From: Karalla daura
Lineage: Eukaryota; Chordata; Actinopteri; Chaetodontiformes; Leiognathidae
Direction: 5' to 3'
Assembly: GCA_029224185.1 (NCBI GenBank)
Contig: CM055196.1
Location: 15,488,009 to 15,552,008 of the forward strand
Length of the DNA stretch: 64,000 bases
Positions 12,455 to 29,039 of the stretch are shown here, in pieces; the first letter of the stretch is position 1; each line of letters opens with the position of its first letter. The translations under genes were made by a program, and so were the position numbers. Below the pieces are notes generated by a model that was not told the origin of the DNA, ran no database searches, and saw nothing but the letters and a program-made list of their open reading frames with translations.

Positions 12455-15400
12455 CTTAAAGGCAGTTGGAGTTGCTTTGGAGCTAATAAGAAATACATGA
12501 AAGGAGAGGATTTGGGAAGAAGTACTAGAGCTACCATTACAACCAGAAGCCTGATTGTCGAATCCATACAAGGGGATTCAAGAAACCATTTAAAAACCCA
12601 GAGCGAGGAAAAATGATATCATCTGAAACATGTTTAGGTACACATAAAATAATGGATAAGGAAACGAACATCCCAGAAAATATGAAAAATGTTTACACTT
12701 TGCAGTAGCAGGGTAGAGAGTGCAATATTTGATATTGTGTATCTTGGATCTGCAAAGTAAAAGGAAAATACTTATAGTGTGTGTTTGCAGTTAAATCAAT
12801 GGAGAAACAATCCTACCCTAATCATTGATGGCTACTACATGGCAAGCCTACCCCAAAAGTCTACATCATCCTGGTAGGAAACTGAAGTAGGCAAGTCACT
12901 CAACCATCTCAACCCCATATGTAGTGAAGCTTAAGATTTGTGTATGTTTTATGATATCCTATGATCCACTGTACTTCAGACGACCTGCGGCGCTTATAAC
13001 TCAGAGTTTTATTTCCCCCTGGAGAGAGAGAACTTCCATCCTCTCTTTGACTCCCCCGCACATCCCCTTTGCAACAACGCACCTGGTCTCATAACTCTTG
13101 CTTGCTCCGTCCGAGCTGCCGTTATCGGGTCAGACTTCTACTCCCTGAACAGGACGGCATCTCCTACTATAAATTGTCGACGGCCCCTTTATTGATAGAT
13201 GAACTCCTTGCACTGCTAAGTGCAGTTTGTGAGCGTTAGGATCTCCTTTCGTCTAACTCGGCTCATATGTTCATTATAGGTTTTGTCTTCACCTTGGAAT
13301 TAATGGGCTTTTCTTTGCACATTTCCTTAGCAAAAGTTTTAACGGTGTCTTGTTACTTCCGGTGTGAGCTCCTTTGCCTGGCTTCAGGTTATAATGGTGT
13401 TGCTGGTAATTTCCATATGAGCTCATCTCTTGGTAAGAACATATCCCGTTAGTTCCAAAGTGACCCTAGCTGCCTTTAAAAACACATATTCATTATTGTA
13501 GTTTGCATATTACAGTGGTGGTGGTAGACTTTTGCTTCTTCCTTTCATTACTGTACTGTATGTATGACATGACTTGTTTTCCACACTACAAAACACAGCT
13601 TGTGTAATATGATTGACATCTCCACTTAAATGGTTAACATGTCAGCACTCAACCCAATGCTGGAAACAAATTTTAAGTCCTTACTGCAATTGTGTATTAA
13701 ACAACAGTTGTCTGGTTGTTCCTCCCAGGTTTGTTATGACTTTAAAAGGAGTGAAGTTTACCACACTCCAGTGCTGTTTTGAGGGTCCTCTCCAAAAGCT
13801 TTCAACCTAATTCACACCTTGACCCATGTGTCTTTAATGACTCAGATAATACGGAGGAGGAACAATAAAGTCTTGGCTCATGTGACCTGAACTGCACAAA
13901 TCATTGTTATGTTAATGACACCAACCTGCCACCGAGGGTTTAAATACCTGTGAACTCCCACACCACAGTCAGAACTGAGGAAGCCCTCTTGATAGGAGGT
14001 GAAACATCTTCAAGAAGTCCAGTTGACTTCATTTTTGGCAACTTTAAACCACCATGACTTCCTTGTTATGTCTCACCCGACACTGCCATCCACAGCACAT
14101 TCCAGCAATATCATAGCTAAAACCTGTCTTAAGATTTGGTCTTATCTTAAGATAAGACTTTGGATTTTAGGCCATACCTCTTCACTCTCTGGTCTACTCC
14201 AACCATCTGTACTACTCCTCTGTCACTGATAGAGCTTTTGCAACCTGGGAAGTGCATGCGGTTGTCTCCCTAAAGTCTCTTAACATTTAACAGACTTAAC
14301 ATTTGTGTCTTTTGACTCGTGAAGCCACAAGTTTTCCTGGTTGACTAAGAACTGAGAATCTTCACAGGTACATTTCAGTTGCCTTGTGATGGAAAGTCTT
14401 AGCAGACATCTTGGTGACATGGTGGCACCCCTAATGCTTCAGACTCTGTACGAGTGCCAAACGTTCAAACATCAGAACAGCTTGCGCTATGGAATTGAAA
14501 TGATCATTACTTTAATGGCTTATTATTGATGCATATACTGTTTTTGCATTGTTTAAGTATCATCCGTGTTTATCTCCGTTTCCTATGCAGGGCAGTGTGA
14601 CCTTCACAGCGAATGAAATCGAAGCCCTCCTTTTTCTGAGAAACCTCTCTGCTCACACGCTTCAGAAGGAAGGAAAGACAAGAATTATGGGTACAAAACT
14701 TTCAGGAACTTTCTTGTAGCTCTATATAGCATTGAGTTCCACTTCATGTTTTGGCATATAGAACATGAACACTGACTGCACTCAGATAGCTGTGATAAAA
14801 CTACAATGAGCCACAAGTATGTTGACTACCAGGTGAGGGGACAGCGCAAATTCTGACACACAGACCTGCAGGTGGCACATCTTGTAAGTGGGCAAGAGAG
14901 TATTTCTAAATACATGAAAAAGGCACCCAGACATTGTCTTTTCTTTTCATGTCAGAGTGATTTCAAACTAGAGCAAAAAGCTGTTTTTCTCTGCCTTCAT
15001 GCGAAAGTTCACACCTGTGGTCACACCCACCGTCATTGGTGGTGTGGTCAGAAGTGTGTCATTTCCAATGGTTCATAAACACACCTAATACATATATCCT
15101 ACATATCAACACGCCTTAGAGAACTGCTGTAGAGAAGAAGTCAACAGTGACAGATTCTGCATAGACAATTTGACATCAGGGTCAAAAACGTTCTACTCCA
15201 TGAACTTTGATCATTGAAAGTTGTGTTTGGGTCATAGAAAAGTGATGCTGCACTTCCAGTGTTCCTTACTTCAGTCTGAGATCAGTCAGCAATGTGTATC
15301 TGTGTATATCTGAGTCTTTGTGTGTTTTTTCTGTAGTATTGTAGACTACAAAAACACTTTGTAGTTTCTCTGCCGTGTCATTCTTTCAAGTGGTGTGTAG

Positions 15401-17123
15401 CTTCCATGGATATATGAATACAGAGAATATTTCCCTTTTTCTGACATTGGGGTCATTTGAGGATTTTCTCTGCTGTCTGCAATTTCAGGTCATTCTTGAC
15501 AAGTAGAGAGCAGGACGGTTAATACTATTTGTTGATTTGGTGTGAATACTTGCCTTCGTCGCCACACACAAGTTTCTTAGAAATGCAGGGAACCTCCACA
15601 TATCCAAATTCTGTCAGCCTGGACACTTGCTGGGCTGTGATGGGATGCTGCCACATAGCTGTATTCATTGCAGGACAAAAGAGGAGAGGCCGACTGGTGT
15701 CCCATGCTCTTACTACACATGTCTGCCAATGACAAGGTATGATCAACTTGGAAATAATTTCAGAGAAATTGTGTGAAGAATTATTATTGTCAACATGTTG
15801 TAGTTTATGGATTTTCATGGTCTCACCAGCAGATTGTCACAAATGCCATTAGCGATCTTTCCAAGAGTGTTGGCATCAAGTGGAGCAATAACAAGCAGGT
15901 CTGCCCAGCGCCTCAGCTCAATGTGTAGCACAGGGTCTGATCTCTGAGTCCACAGCTAGAACAGACACACACCGTTAGGCACTTCCTTTCTGGCTATAAC
16001 TCTGACTGGAGTTTCTCAATCTTGCCAAAGACCAGTTATTCAGAATCCGATGCATTCTGCAAGTTGACACTTGTCCAGAAACTACTTGCCTATGATTTTC
16101 TAATTTCACAACCGGACATAGTATTTCAAATTACATATTAAATCTAATATATCATTAACCTATTTACGACTCACTTGACACCATTGGGCAAAAATAGGCA
16201 TGGATGGATTAGTTCATGTTACCTCCCATTCATCCTTGTCACTGTAGATTTTTGCAGAAACCTCTGCAGGATTGTAGAAGTGCCTGGCATGCTCTGTGGT
16301 GACCACTCTTACATCAACCTTAAGCATGAAACAAAACAGCCACAACCACAGGGATTCAGGAAAAAAAGAGACATTTTTCAGTATAACAGCACCACTGAAG
16401 AGTTAGGAAACTTTAAGTGTCTTGTTATTATGTCAGAGATCATAGTTCTTCAACATAACTGTTGAAACAAATATGACCAAAACTGGTCATATTAGTACTT
16501 TTGGAGAAACTCTGAGACTACCTCAACCTTTTGTAACTTATTTTTTGACTGTTAATTAGAATACTAAGAAGAGTGACCAAGCTAAATTATTGTCAGCATG
16601 TTTAGTGCTGTGAAATCAATCTACAGTTTTGCAACTTGTGCATTGCAACACACTTCTGGAAATAATGCAGGCACAATTTTCACTTCTCCTTTTTGTTCTG
16701 TTTCCGCCTCGACCTTCTATATTGGTCCATTAATGTGTGCATTATTCCACTGTTGCTGAGTGGCTTTAGTTCTGCTCTTCTTACCCTCTGATTTGCTTTG
16801 AGAAGCTCCCCTGACTACAACTGCATCACCACCTTGTGGCTGAGGTGAGTTCGCGCATTAGTTTATGCAGCTAGAAGAACACTGATATGGGGAGTGCCCA
16901 TGATTTTGCAGAAACAAAGAGGAAACGTGTCTCGTAAAAGTAGGTTCAGAATAAAACGAATAAGCATGGTGCTGCTCACCCCGGGCAGTTCAAGAAGCTG
17001 GGATACTAAAACAGGTAGTTTCAAGGCTGCGACGCTCCCAGTCACACCTACGAGAACGCAAAATGTCCCGCAGGACTTCAACAAATCTGCCTTCGCACAA
17101 GAAACATCATCGACTTTTTGCAT
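9456..17123 (-). CDS. ppcdc: Phosphopantothenoylcysteine decarboxylase (PPCDC)
   Basis: FMN-dependent enzyme that decarboxylates 4'-phospho-N-pantothenoylcysteine to 4'-phosphopantetheine in CoA synthesis. Coding exons: 17123-16980, 16318-16223, 15955-15827, 15722-15554, 9628-9456; all phases close, giving about 236 residues. The flavoprotein fold begins with VLVGVTGSVAALKLP. The residues equivalent to those known in plant HAL3 are present: His91 in DPVLHIEL, Asn143 in PAMNTAMW and Cys176 in LVCGDEG. The protein is about 30 residues longer than the human one because of a C-terminal extension in exon 5. Intron 4 (about 5.9 kb) starts with GC instead of GT and contains LINE and SINE pieces plus an AT tract. 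The gene is divergent from hacd3. The start is the first ATG of the open frame before the flavin-binding strand; the N-terminal dozen residues are not conserved. Confidence 0.9.
10000..10520 (-). mobile_element. Non-LTR retrotransposon fragment (CR1/L2-like RT)
   Basis: Read on the minus strand, broken frames give VRYTDDMALVVHLKD (the reverse-transcriptase YxDD box) near 10420-10370, then LDVNKTKELRFCRRV near 10310-10260, then LCWLRRLRRFNVTKNIL and a 'YRSLVESVLTY' stretch near 10130-10030. This is the order of the end of a CR1/L2-type LINE reverse transcriptase. Frameshifts and stops show it is dead. It lies within intron 4 of ppcdc, on the same strand. Confidence 0.8.
11875..12010 (+). repeat. 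tRNA-derived SINE fragment
   Basis: A B-box-like GGGTTCAAATCC at about 11955 follows AAAAAGCGAACA and precedes a GTCCTATGACCGTTTC stretch, a layout typical of teleost tRNA SINEs. It is degenerate, and no intact cloverleaf could be drawn, so it is not called a tRNA gene. It lies in ppcdc intron 4, in opposite orientation to the gene. Confidence 0.5.
12365..12452. repeat. (AT)n microsatellite
   Basis: About 88 bp of uninterrupted AT in ppcdc intron 4, preceded by an A-run. It is self-complementary and could extrude as a cruciform. Confidence 0.95.
13955..14060 (+). repeat. LINE-type 3' tail repeat, copy A
   Basis: Contains CAGAACTGAGGAAGCCCTCT, then GAGGTGAAACATCTTCAAGA and AGTCCAGTTGACTTC. 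This is a widespread teleost repeat end. Two further copies occur at 26581-26700 (inverted) and 27262-27330. Confidence 0.55.
14139..14158. repeat. 20-bp perfect palindrome with paired GATA motifs
   Basis: The 20 bases read identically on both strands and are centred on TTAA. Each half contains TTATC/GATAA. It lies in ppcdc intron 4. Confidence 0.7.
16470..16493. repeat. Short hairpin (10-bp arms, 4-nt loop)
   Basis: AATATGACCA and TGGTCATATT are exact complements separated by AAAC. It lies in ppcdc intron 1 and has no known role. Confidence 0.6.
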
Positions 17124-17406
17124 ATCAGCAAAGGACAGATCGACAGAGAGCGACAGGGGCGCCTGTCGCAGCTCCCACTACAACGCCGAGCCACTTCCGT
17201 AAATATCAGTCGACAGCCAATCAGGAGAGAGCACGACAGCCGCCGGCACGCGCACGTCATTCCGCTGACGGAGCGTGAGCGCGCCCTACCCCCAGCTCGC
17301 AGAATATTCTGGGTATTTATCCGTAGCGCGGATGTTTAGCATGAAGCGTTGTAGCTTCATTCATTTCCAATCGAGCCTGAAATTTGTCTGAAGGAAACGC
17401 AGAGCG
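17124..17406. promoter_or_regulatory. Bidirectional ppcdc/hacd3 promoter
   Basis: Only 283 bp separate the divergent ATG codons of ppcdc (minus) and hacd3 (plus). The stretch is GC- and CpG-rich relative to the flanks. It contains an ETS-type CACTTCCG at 17192-17199, a CCAAT box at 17217-17221 and CRE-like CACGTCA/TGACG motifs near 17253-17270. These are standard elements of TATA-less housekeeping bidirectional promoters. Transcription start sites are not visible from sequence. Confidence 0.65.
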
Positions 17407-20400
17407 ATGGCTCTGACGCCTCTCGTTTACTGGGCTCAACGCCATGAAGACGTTTACCTGCGAGTGGAGCTGACAGACGCTCAGGTGAGCTCAGAAGCAC
17501 GTTCTGGACGGGACCCTACTCCAGTATATTAATAGCATCGAGGGTGAATGCTTATGCAAATGAGGGGTGCGGGTTCCTGTTACTGCCACTCTGCTTGGGC
17601 AGCTGTACACTATTCATGGTGGAGGATGCACAGAGATCCTCTCAGATGACCTGGTTACTTGATAAGTTAGTAATGTGTATAGAGTGGCTCACCTACCCCT
17701 GTACTAATACCCCTGTGCAGTAGGTGCATGTCAGTGGTTAACAATGTCTAACAAGAGTGTCACTTCTGGCTGCAGAGGGGAACCCCCTCAACCACCTGAG
17801 ACTGTACGACTATGTCAATATTAGCCATTTTAGCCCTGTATTACTCTCTCTCTCTGCATACGGTGTATGTAAGGCTAAAGGGAGAGAGATTGTGTGAGTC
17901 GTTTCACAGTTTCCTCGTTTTGTGTGCTTCTCCGCTTGCTCTTGCAGAACATTGACGTGTCTGTGCACGGGAAGGTGCTGCAGTTCAGAGGTGACGAGCA
18001 TTTAATCCTAATTTGACTATGAAAATGTGCTCTAAAAATGTCATACCTGTGTCATCATGTATGCCGGTTTGTGTGCAGCCCAGGGCCACGGTGCCAAGGG
18101 ACAAAATGAGTACGAGTTCAGCTTGGAGTTTCTATTACCTGTGAAACCAGAGGTGTGTGTTAGTGTTGTTTTTTAATAATAGTCCTGAATATTTACGTCC
18201 GCCTCGTAGTTGTTGTGCTCCATACCTACTCAGTGAACCTGTGTGTCCAGGTGAACTACAAGTCCACCCAGCGGCAGGTGAACATCACAGTGCGGAAGGA
18301 GCAGCGTGGCTGGTGGGACAGGCTGGTGGTGCAGGAGCGAAAGCCGGTCTTCCTGGCTCCTGACTTTGATCGCTGGCTGGACGAGTCCGACGCTGAGATG
18401 GAGATCCGCGAGAAGGTGAAATTGACATTTTTACATGGTAGACACGACTTTTGTTTCTAAGTGACAAGTATCAGGCTGGAGATGGTGTGATTAATGAGGC
18501 AGAACTTTTGACTTTTTACTTCTGAAAGGAGGAGAAAAGGAATAGAGCCAGAGCTGCGAGGCATAAAGAAGAAGGTGAGGCCAAAGCTGCGTCTTAACTG
18601 TTTATTTTGGGTTGTGGACTTTGTTATATAATAACTAGAAGCAAGGTGTTTGACATTTCTTGCCAATTTTTTCCAGGGTTTGTCAGCCTGAAGACTGGAT
18701 TTTTGTTTGGATATAACCTGATACAGTTTCTCGGTTTCTCATGGATCTTCTCCAACATGACTGTGCGCCTCTTTGTGATCGGGGAAGGTGAGGAAATGAC
18801 TGACTCGAAGTGAAACATGTTTCCTCTACTGATGAGTTTCCTGACAAAACCAGACTAAATCCTCCTTGATCGTCTGTGTCATTTCAGATAGTCTCTACAG
18901 CACATTTCACACCATATCAGACGTGATGTTCTTCTGCCAGATCCTGGCAGCCATCGAGGTCCTCAACGCTGCTTTTGGAGTTGTCAGGACGGGAGTGATT
19001 CCAACTCTTATACAGGTTTATGCCGGTTTCTCTCGTGCCAGGTTTTGAATGTTATGATTTTGCATAAGTTAACCAGTAATTGGCGGTGTGTCAATATTTT
19101 CTGTTTGCTGGGTTTGTTCTCTCCTTCAGGTGGTTGGACGGAATTTTATCCTCTTCATCATTTTTGGTAGTTTGGAGGAAATGCACAACAAGCCAGTAGT
19201 GTTCTTTGTTTTCTATCTGTGGAGCGCCATTGAGATTTTTAGGTAAGTCGGTGCAGTTTTCACGGTGAACCATCTTTGTCTGGAGTTATTTTGAGCACAT
19301 TTTTTGCCCATTCTCTTTAAAAACACAGTAAAGACAGACATAAACATCTGCTTTTGTAAATACATGACATCGATATACTTTTGGCTGGAGATTGACCCCA
19401 GCAAACCCATGTGATATCGGTAGATAAAAGCAGGCATGACGAGATTGTTGAAACAATGGATGGTTTCTCTTGAAAGGAACATTTTAAATAGAGCTGCATG
19501 TAAAAGATTGTCCTCTCCTGACTGGTGATAAGAAACAGCTCCAGTCTTACCTGAAACCTCCTTTATCAACAAGACCACGAGTGATGTGAGATTTATGTGT
19601 TTTTAGATGCAAGTTCTCAGATATGTCAGACTTTAGAGTCTTAAAGCAGCACCATAACACTGGATAACATGGTCAGGTCACTATGGGGTGAATTGGAGCT
19701 GTAAGTGAGGACCTTCTCTTCAGCAGAAACCTGCTGTTCATTTGGTGGACTCAGTGAAGCATAATCACTTGGAGTCAGTGCTGTGTCACCGTGACACAGT
19801 TTGAAAAGTTTGAGGGTTAAACTTCACCAAGCTGCTTTTGGCATGACAGGAAGCAGCTCTAATCTGACCCCCATCCATTATCTTACCAGCTTTGCACCTT
19901 CACAGTGTTGCAGGTGTCTCCTGATGTCTGTCTCCAGCTCACACACTCACACCTAGCATCATGAGAAAGCCTGCGTAGACACTGGAAGAACATGCAAACT
20001 TCACATAGCAATAACTCCCTAACTGGGATTTGAACCGCTGACCTCCTGGCTGAGAGGCATCAGTGATGTTCAGCATCTAAATCTAACATGTTCTACTTTC
20101 AGGTACCCATTTTACATGCTGGGCTGTTTCAACACAGAGTGGAAAACTCTCACGTGGCTGCGCTACACAATCTGGATGCCCCTGTACCCATTAGGCGTCA
20201 TAGCAGAAGGTGAGCTCCTTTACTCCTCTCAGATTTAATCCGCCTTCCCGACACACTGCTAACCTTAAATCTCACTGTGCAGCGGTGGCTGTGATACAGT
20301 CCATCCCCATCTTTGACGAGACCAAACTGTTCAGCATCCCCCTGCCAAAAGCCCTGGGCACCTCTGTCAGCTTCTCCTACTTCCTGCACTTCTATCTGGT

Positions 20401-20600
20401 CCTCATGTTTCTGGGTAAGTGTCCACATCCGACGTGAACGATAGCGAGGTTATCTCTGAGTAAATGTTATGTTCTAACGTTGCACGGATACCAACCAGCT
20501 CTGGTTCGCTGCTCCCGCTCTAGGACTGTTTATCAACTTCCGCCATCTTTACAAGCAGAGGAAGAGGCGATTCCGTACCAAGAAGAGGAAAGCAAACTGA
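17407..20600 (+). CDS. hacd3: Very-long-chain (3R)-3-hydroxyacyl-CoA dehydratase 3
   Basis: ER multi-pass enzyme performing the third step of very-long-chain fatty acid elongation, removing water from 3-hydroxyacyl-CoA. Coding exons: 17407-17484, 17948-17990, 18079-18152, 18251-18415, 18529-18574, 18677-18787, 18888-19015, 19130-19242, 20103-20209, 20283-20414, 20524-20600. Phases close to 357 residues (human about 362). Residues 1 to about 95 form the CS/p23-like domain particular to HACD3, followed by an acidic/basic helical linker after LAPDFDRWLDESDAEME. The membrane part begins near GFVSLKTGFLFGYNLIQFLG. The catalytic Tyr/Glu pair of the Phs1/HACD family, seven residues apart, is intact as Tyr281 and Glu288 in LYPLGVIAEA. 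The C-terminus is a basic tail (KQRKRRFRTKKRKAN), usual for ER retention. Divergent from ppcdc, convergent with ints14. Confidence 0.94.
19925..20070 (-). repeat. Degenerate SINE-like repeat in hacd3 intron 8
   Basis: Contains ACATGCAAACTTCACATAG followed by GGGATTTGAACCGCTGACCT and CTGAGAGGCATCAGTG, the familiar tail of a widespread vertebrate short repeat. The B-box-like GGTTCAAATCCC lies on the minus strand. Confidence 0.5.
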
Positions 20601-21374
20601 GATCTGGCACCTCCGACGCTGCTCAAACACCTTTGCTGCCTGCTTGTTCTTTCTTTTGCCCAAACGGGGTTTCAGATGATAAACGTGCTCTGGTCAAATC
20701 AAAACTTGTTCTTGGAAGAAACACCTTTTCTTTTCCTGCTCCCACTAAAACAATCTGCTCTATGGTCCAAAACTTGGCCTGTAGTCTTAGATTAGTGATG
20801 ACCTGTAGTGACTGATATCACGTGTGATACAGCGTTTTGTTAATTTAATTACTGTGTGTGGAAAAAGAGAGCAGCAACATTTCCAACTATACTGTATCTA
20901 ATCAATACTGTATTATCATTCTCAATGTATGAGTCGTCCCTCAAACCTCAGGGAAAATCTTCGTGGTGACCGATGAGAGACGGAGCATTTTGTCTCCACG
21001 ATGCTCGCTATTCCAGCGTGTTTATACGGTGTGAATCCTTTTTATTCATGTCGCTTGTCCTGCCACGTCACAACTTTGATAGTCACGTGAATTTACCAGG
21101 TTTCCTGTAAACGTGTTTGTCAACGAATAAAATTTCAAATGCACCTCTAGTCGATTTATGAAAAAGATCCTACAAAGACGTACGTAAAAAAAAAGGAAAT
21201 ATGTACACGCGCACACGGACATCTTACAAACAACTTCCGTACGTTTTTGCCCTCGGGAGGCACTCTCGAAGCAGGAGTGTGAGCGCTCGCCCCGTCTCGG
21301 GCGGGCTCCGCTCATTGTTCCTCTGCAGTTCAGACGTGGAGCGCTCGCCTTCCTCCCGGTCCAGCGGCCGCGGC
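20601..21374. other. Convergent 3' ends of hacd3 and ints14
   Basis: This holds the 3' UTRs of both genes. A plus-strand AATAAA at 21126-21131 is the likely hacd3 signal, and a minus-strand AATAAA at 21046-21041 the likely ints14 signal. As each lies beyond the other, the mature transcripts would overlap tail-to-tail by about 85 bp or more. Confidence 0.55.
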
Positions 21375-27935
<6,561 letters not shown>

Positions 27936-28496
27936 GGCTTCAGGCTAATGTCGACTTCCCCCCTCAAAAAAAAATACTAAAATGGACTTAAAATATCCTC
28001 CACCGAGCTCCAGCTGCTGCACAGGACACAAAATGAGAAGTGTGAGGACAACTGAGTTAGTCTCTTCTCCCAGCTAAACAGCATGTTCACGTGACAACGT
28101 TCATTAAGTGCCCTGCCGGGTATTCAGAGTGATGCCGACATCACTATTTCAATATCAGTGAGTCTGCATGTGTGAAACAGCAAGTTATATAGACAATAAA
28201 GCTGAAAAATAGGGAAACAGCAGAGTAAAGAAGAGCTAATGCTGCTAGCTGTCAGGCTAACTCGCCGGAGCTTCCAGTAGCGAAACTTAACGACAAACAG
28301 GCGGAAACTTTCTGCCAACTATTAATAACTGTGAGTAATCCGTGTTCATGCACAAGGGAGATAACTAATACGCAACGCGGTCATGAACATATACGTGCCA
28401 TTCAGCGTTTCTCTCTCCATCCAGTGTTTGTATTCAAGAGCGCACCGCTAATGCGGTCCGGGTGACAACAGGGGGCGAAAGAACTAAGGTTCCCAT
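27936..28496 (-). promoter_or_regulatory. ints14: ints14 5' region and likely promoter
   Basis: The stretch upstream of the ints14 ATG must hold its 5' UTR and start site. An A-run lies at 27966-27975 on the plus strand and CpG content rises near 28370-28475. No TATA box was recognised, and the exact start is not visible. Confidence 0.4.
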
Positions 28497-28815
28497 GTGA
28501 CACGAATGAGTTGTAAAATACTGTGTCGGCGATTTCAGCGTTATTTGTATTGTTTCATGCAACCAGTATATGATACGTGTGGGACTGTAATAACGGATTT
28601 TGATATTTTAAATATTATTCCTGAATTTAAAGCTATCCAATGGGAAAACTTGGCTGGCGGGGGCACAGGAAGCTGCGATGTTTAACGCGTGAACTTGTTT
28701 TTGACAAAAACTCAGCAAAGTCAGCTGGAGATCCATTGGTTACAGATGCATTGAGGGATCTAGTAAAGATTTTAACAGATGCACTTCTGAGACAGTGCAG
28801 CTTGTTGCATAAGGT
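28497..28815 (+). other. Unrecognised exon-like stretch, possibly 5' exon of slc24a1 copy 1
   Basis: Two overlapping plus-strand frames of 60-62 codons (28497-28685 and 28640-28822) have mixed, non-repetitive composition. The second contains DPLVTDALRDLVKILTDALL, which looks like a real amphipathic helix, but I recognise no family. It ends in CATAAG followed by GTAAAA, a plausible donor at 28816, and an acceptor TTTTTACAG precedes TAGGCTGG at about 28966. Spliced that way the frame stops at once, so this could equally be the non-coding first exon of slc24a1 copy 1 or a small gene divergent from ints14. Confidence 0.25.
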
Positions 28816-29039
28816 AAAATAACTTCTAAATATGATCAGTGTGATTGATCCTGAGGTAGGCGTTTCATAAAGCAAAGAATACTTCATAGACAACTCTGTA
28901 TTGGTCATATATGCATTTATGTATACATGATTCTTTCTAATGATATTTGCATGTGTTTTTACAGTAGGCTGGATTCACCATTGACCATTTACACGGATTG
29001 GTTTGTGGAGCCTGATCACCAGTGCACGGTTCAAGAAAG

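Noticed and set aside
29022..29039. Start of slc24a1 copy 1 at 29022
   Set aside because: The codon there is GTG; the first ATG in frame is at 29040 and aligns with the start of copy 2.
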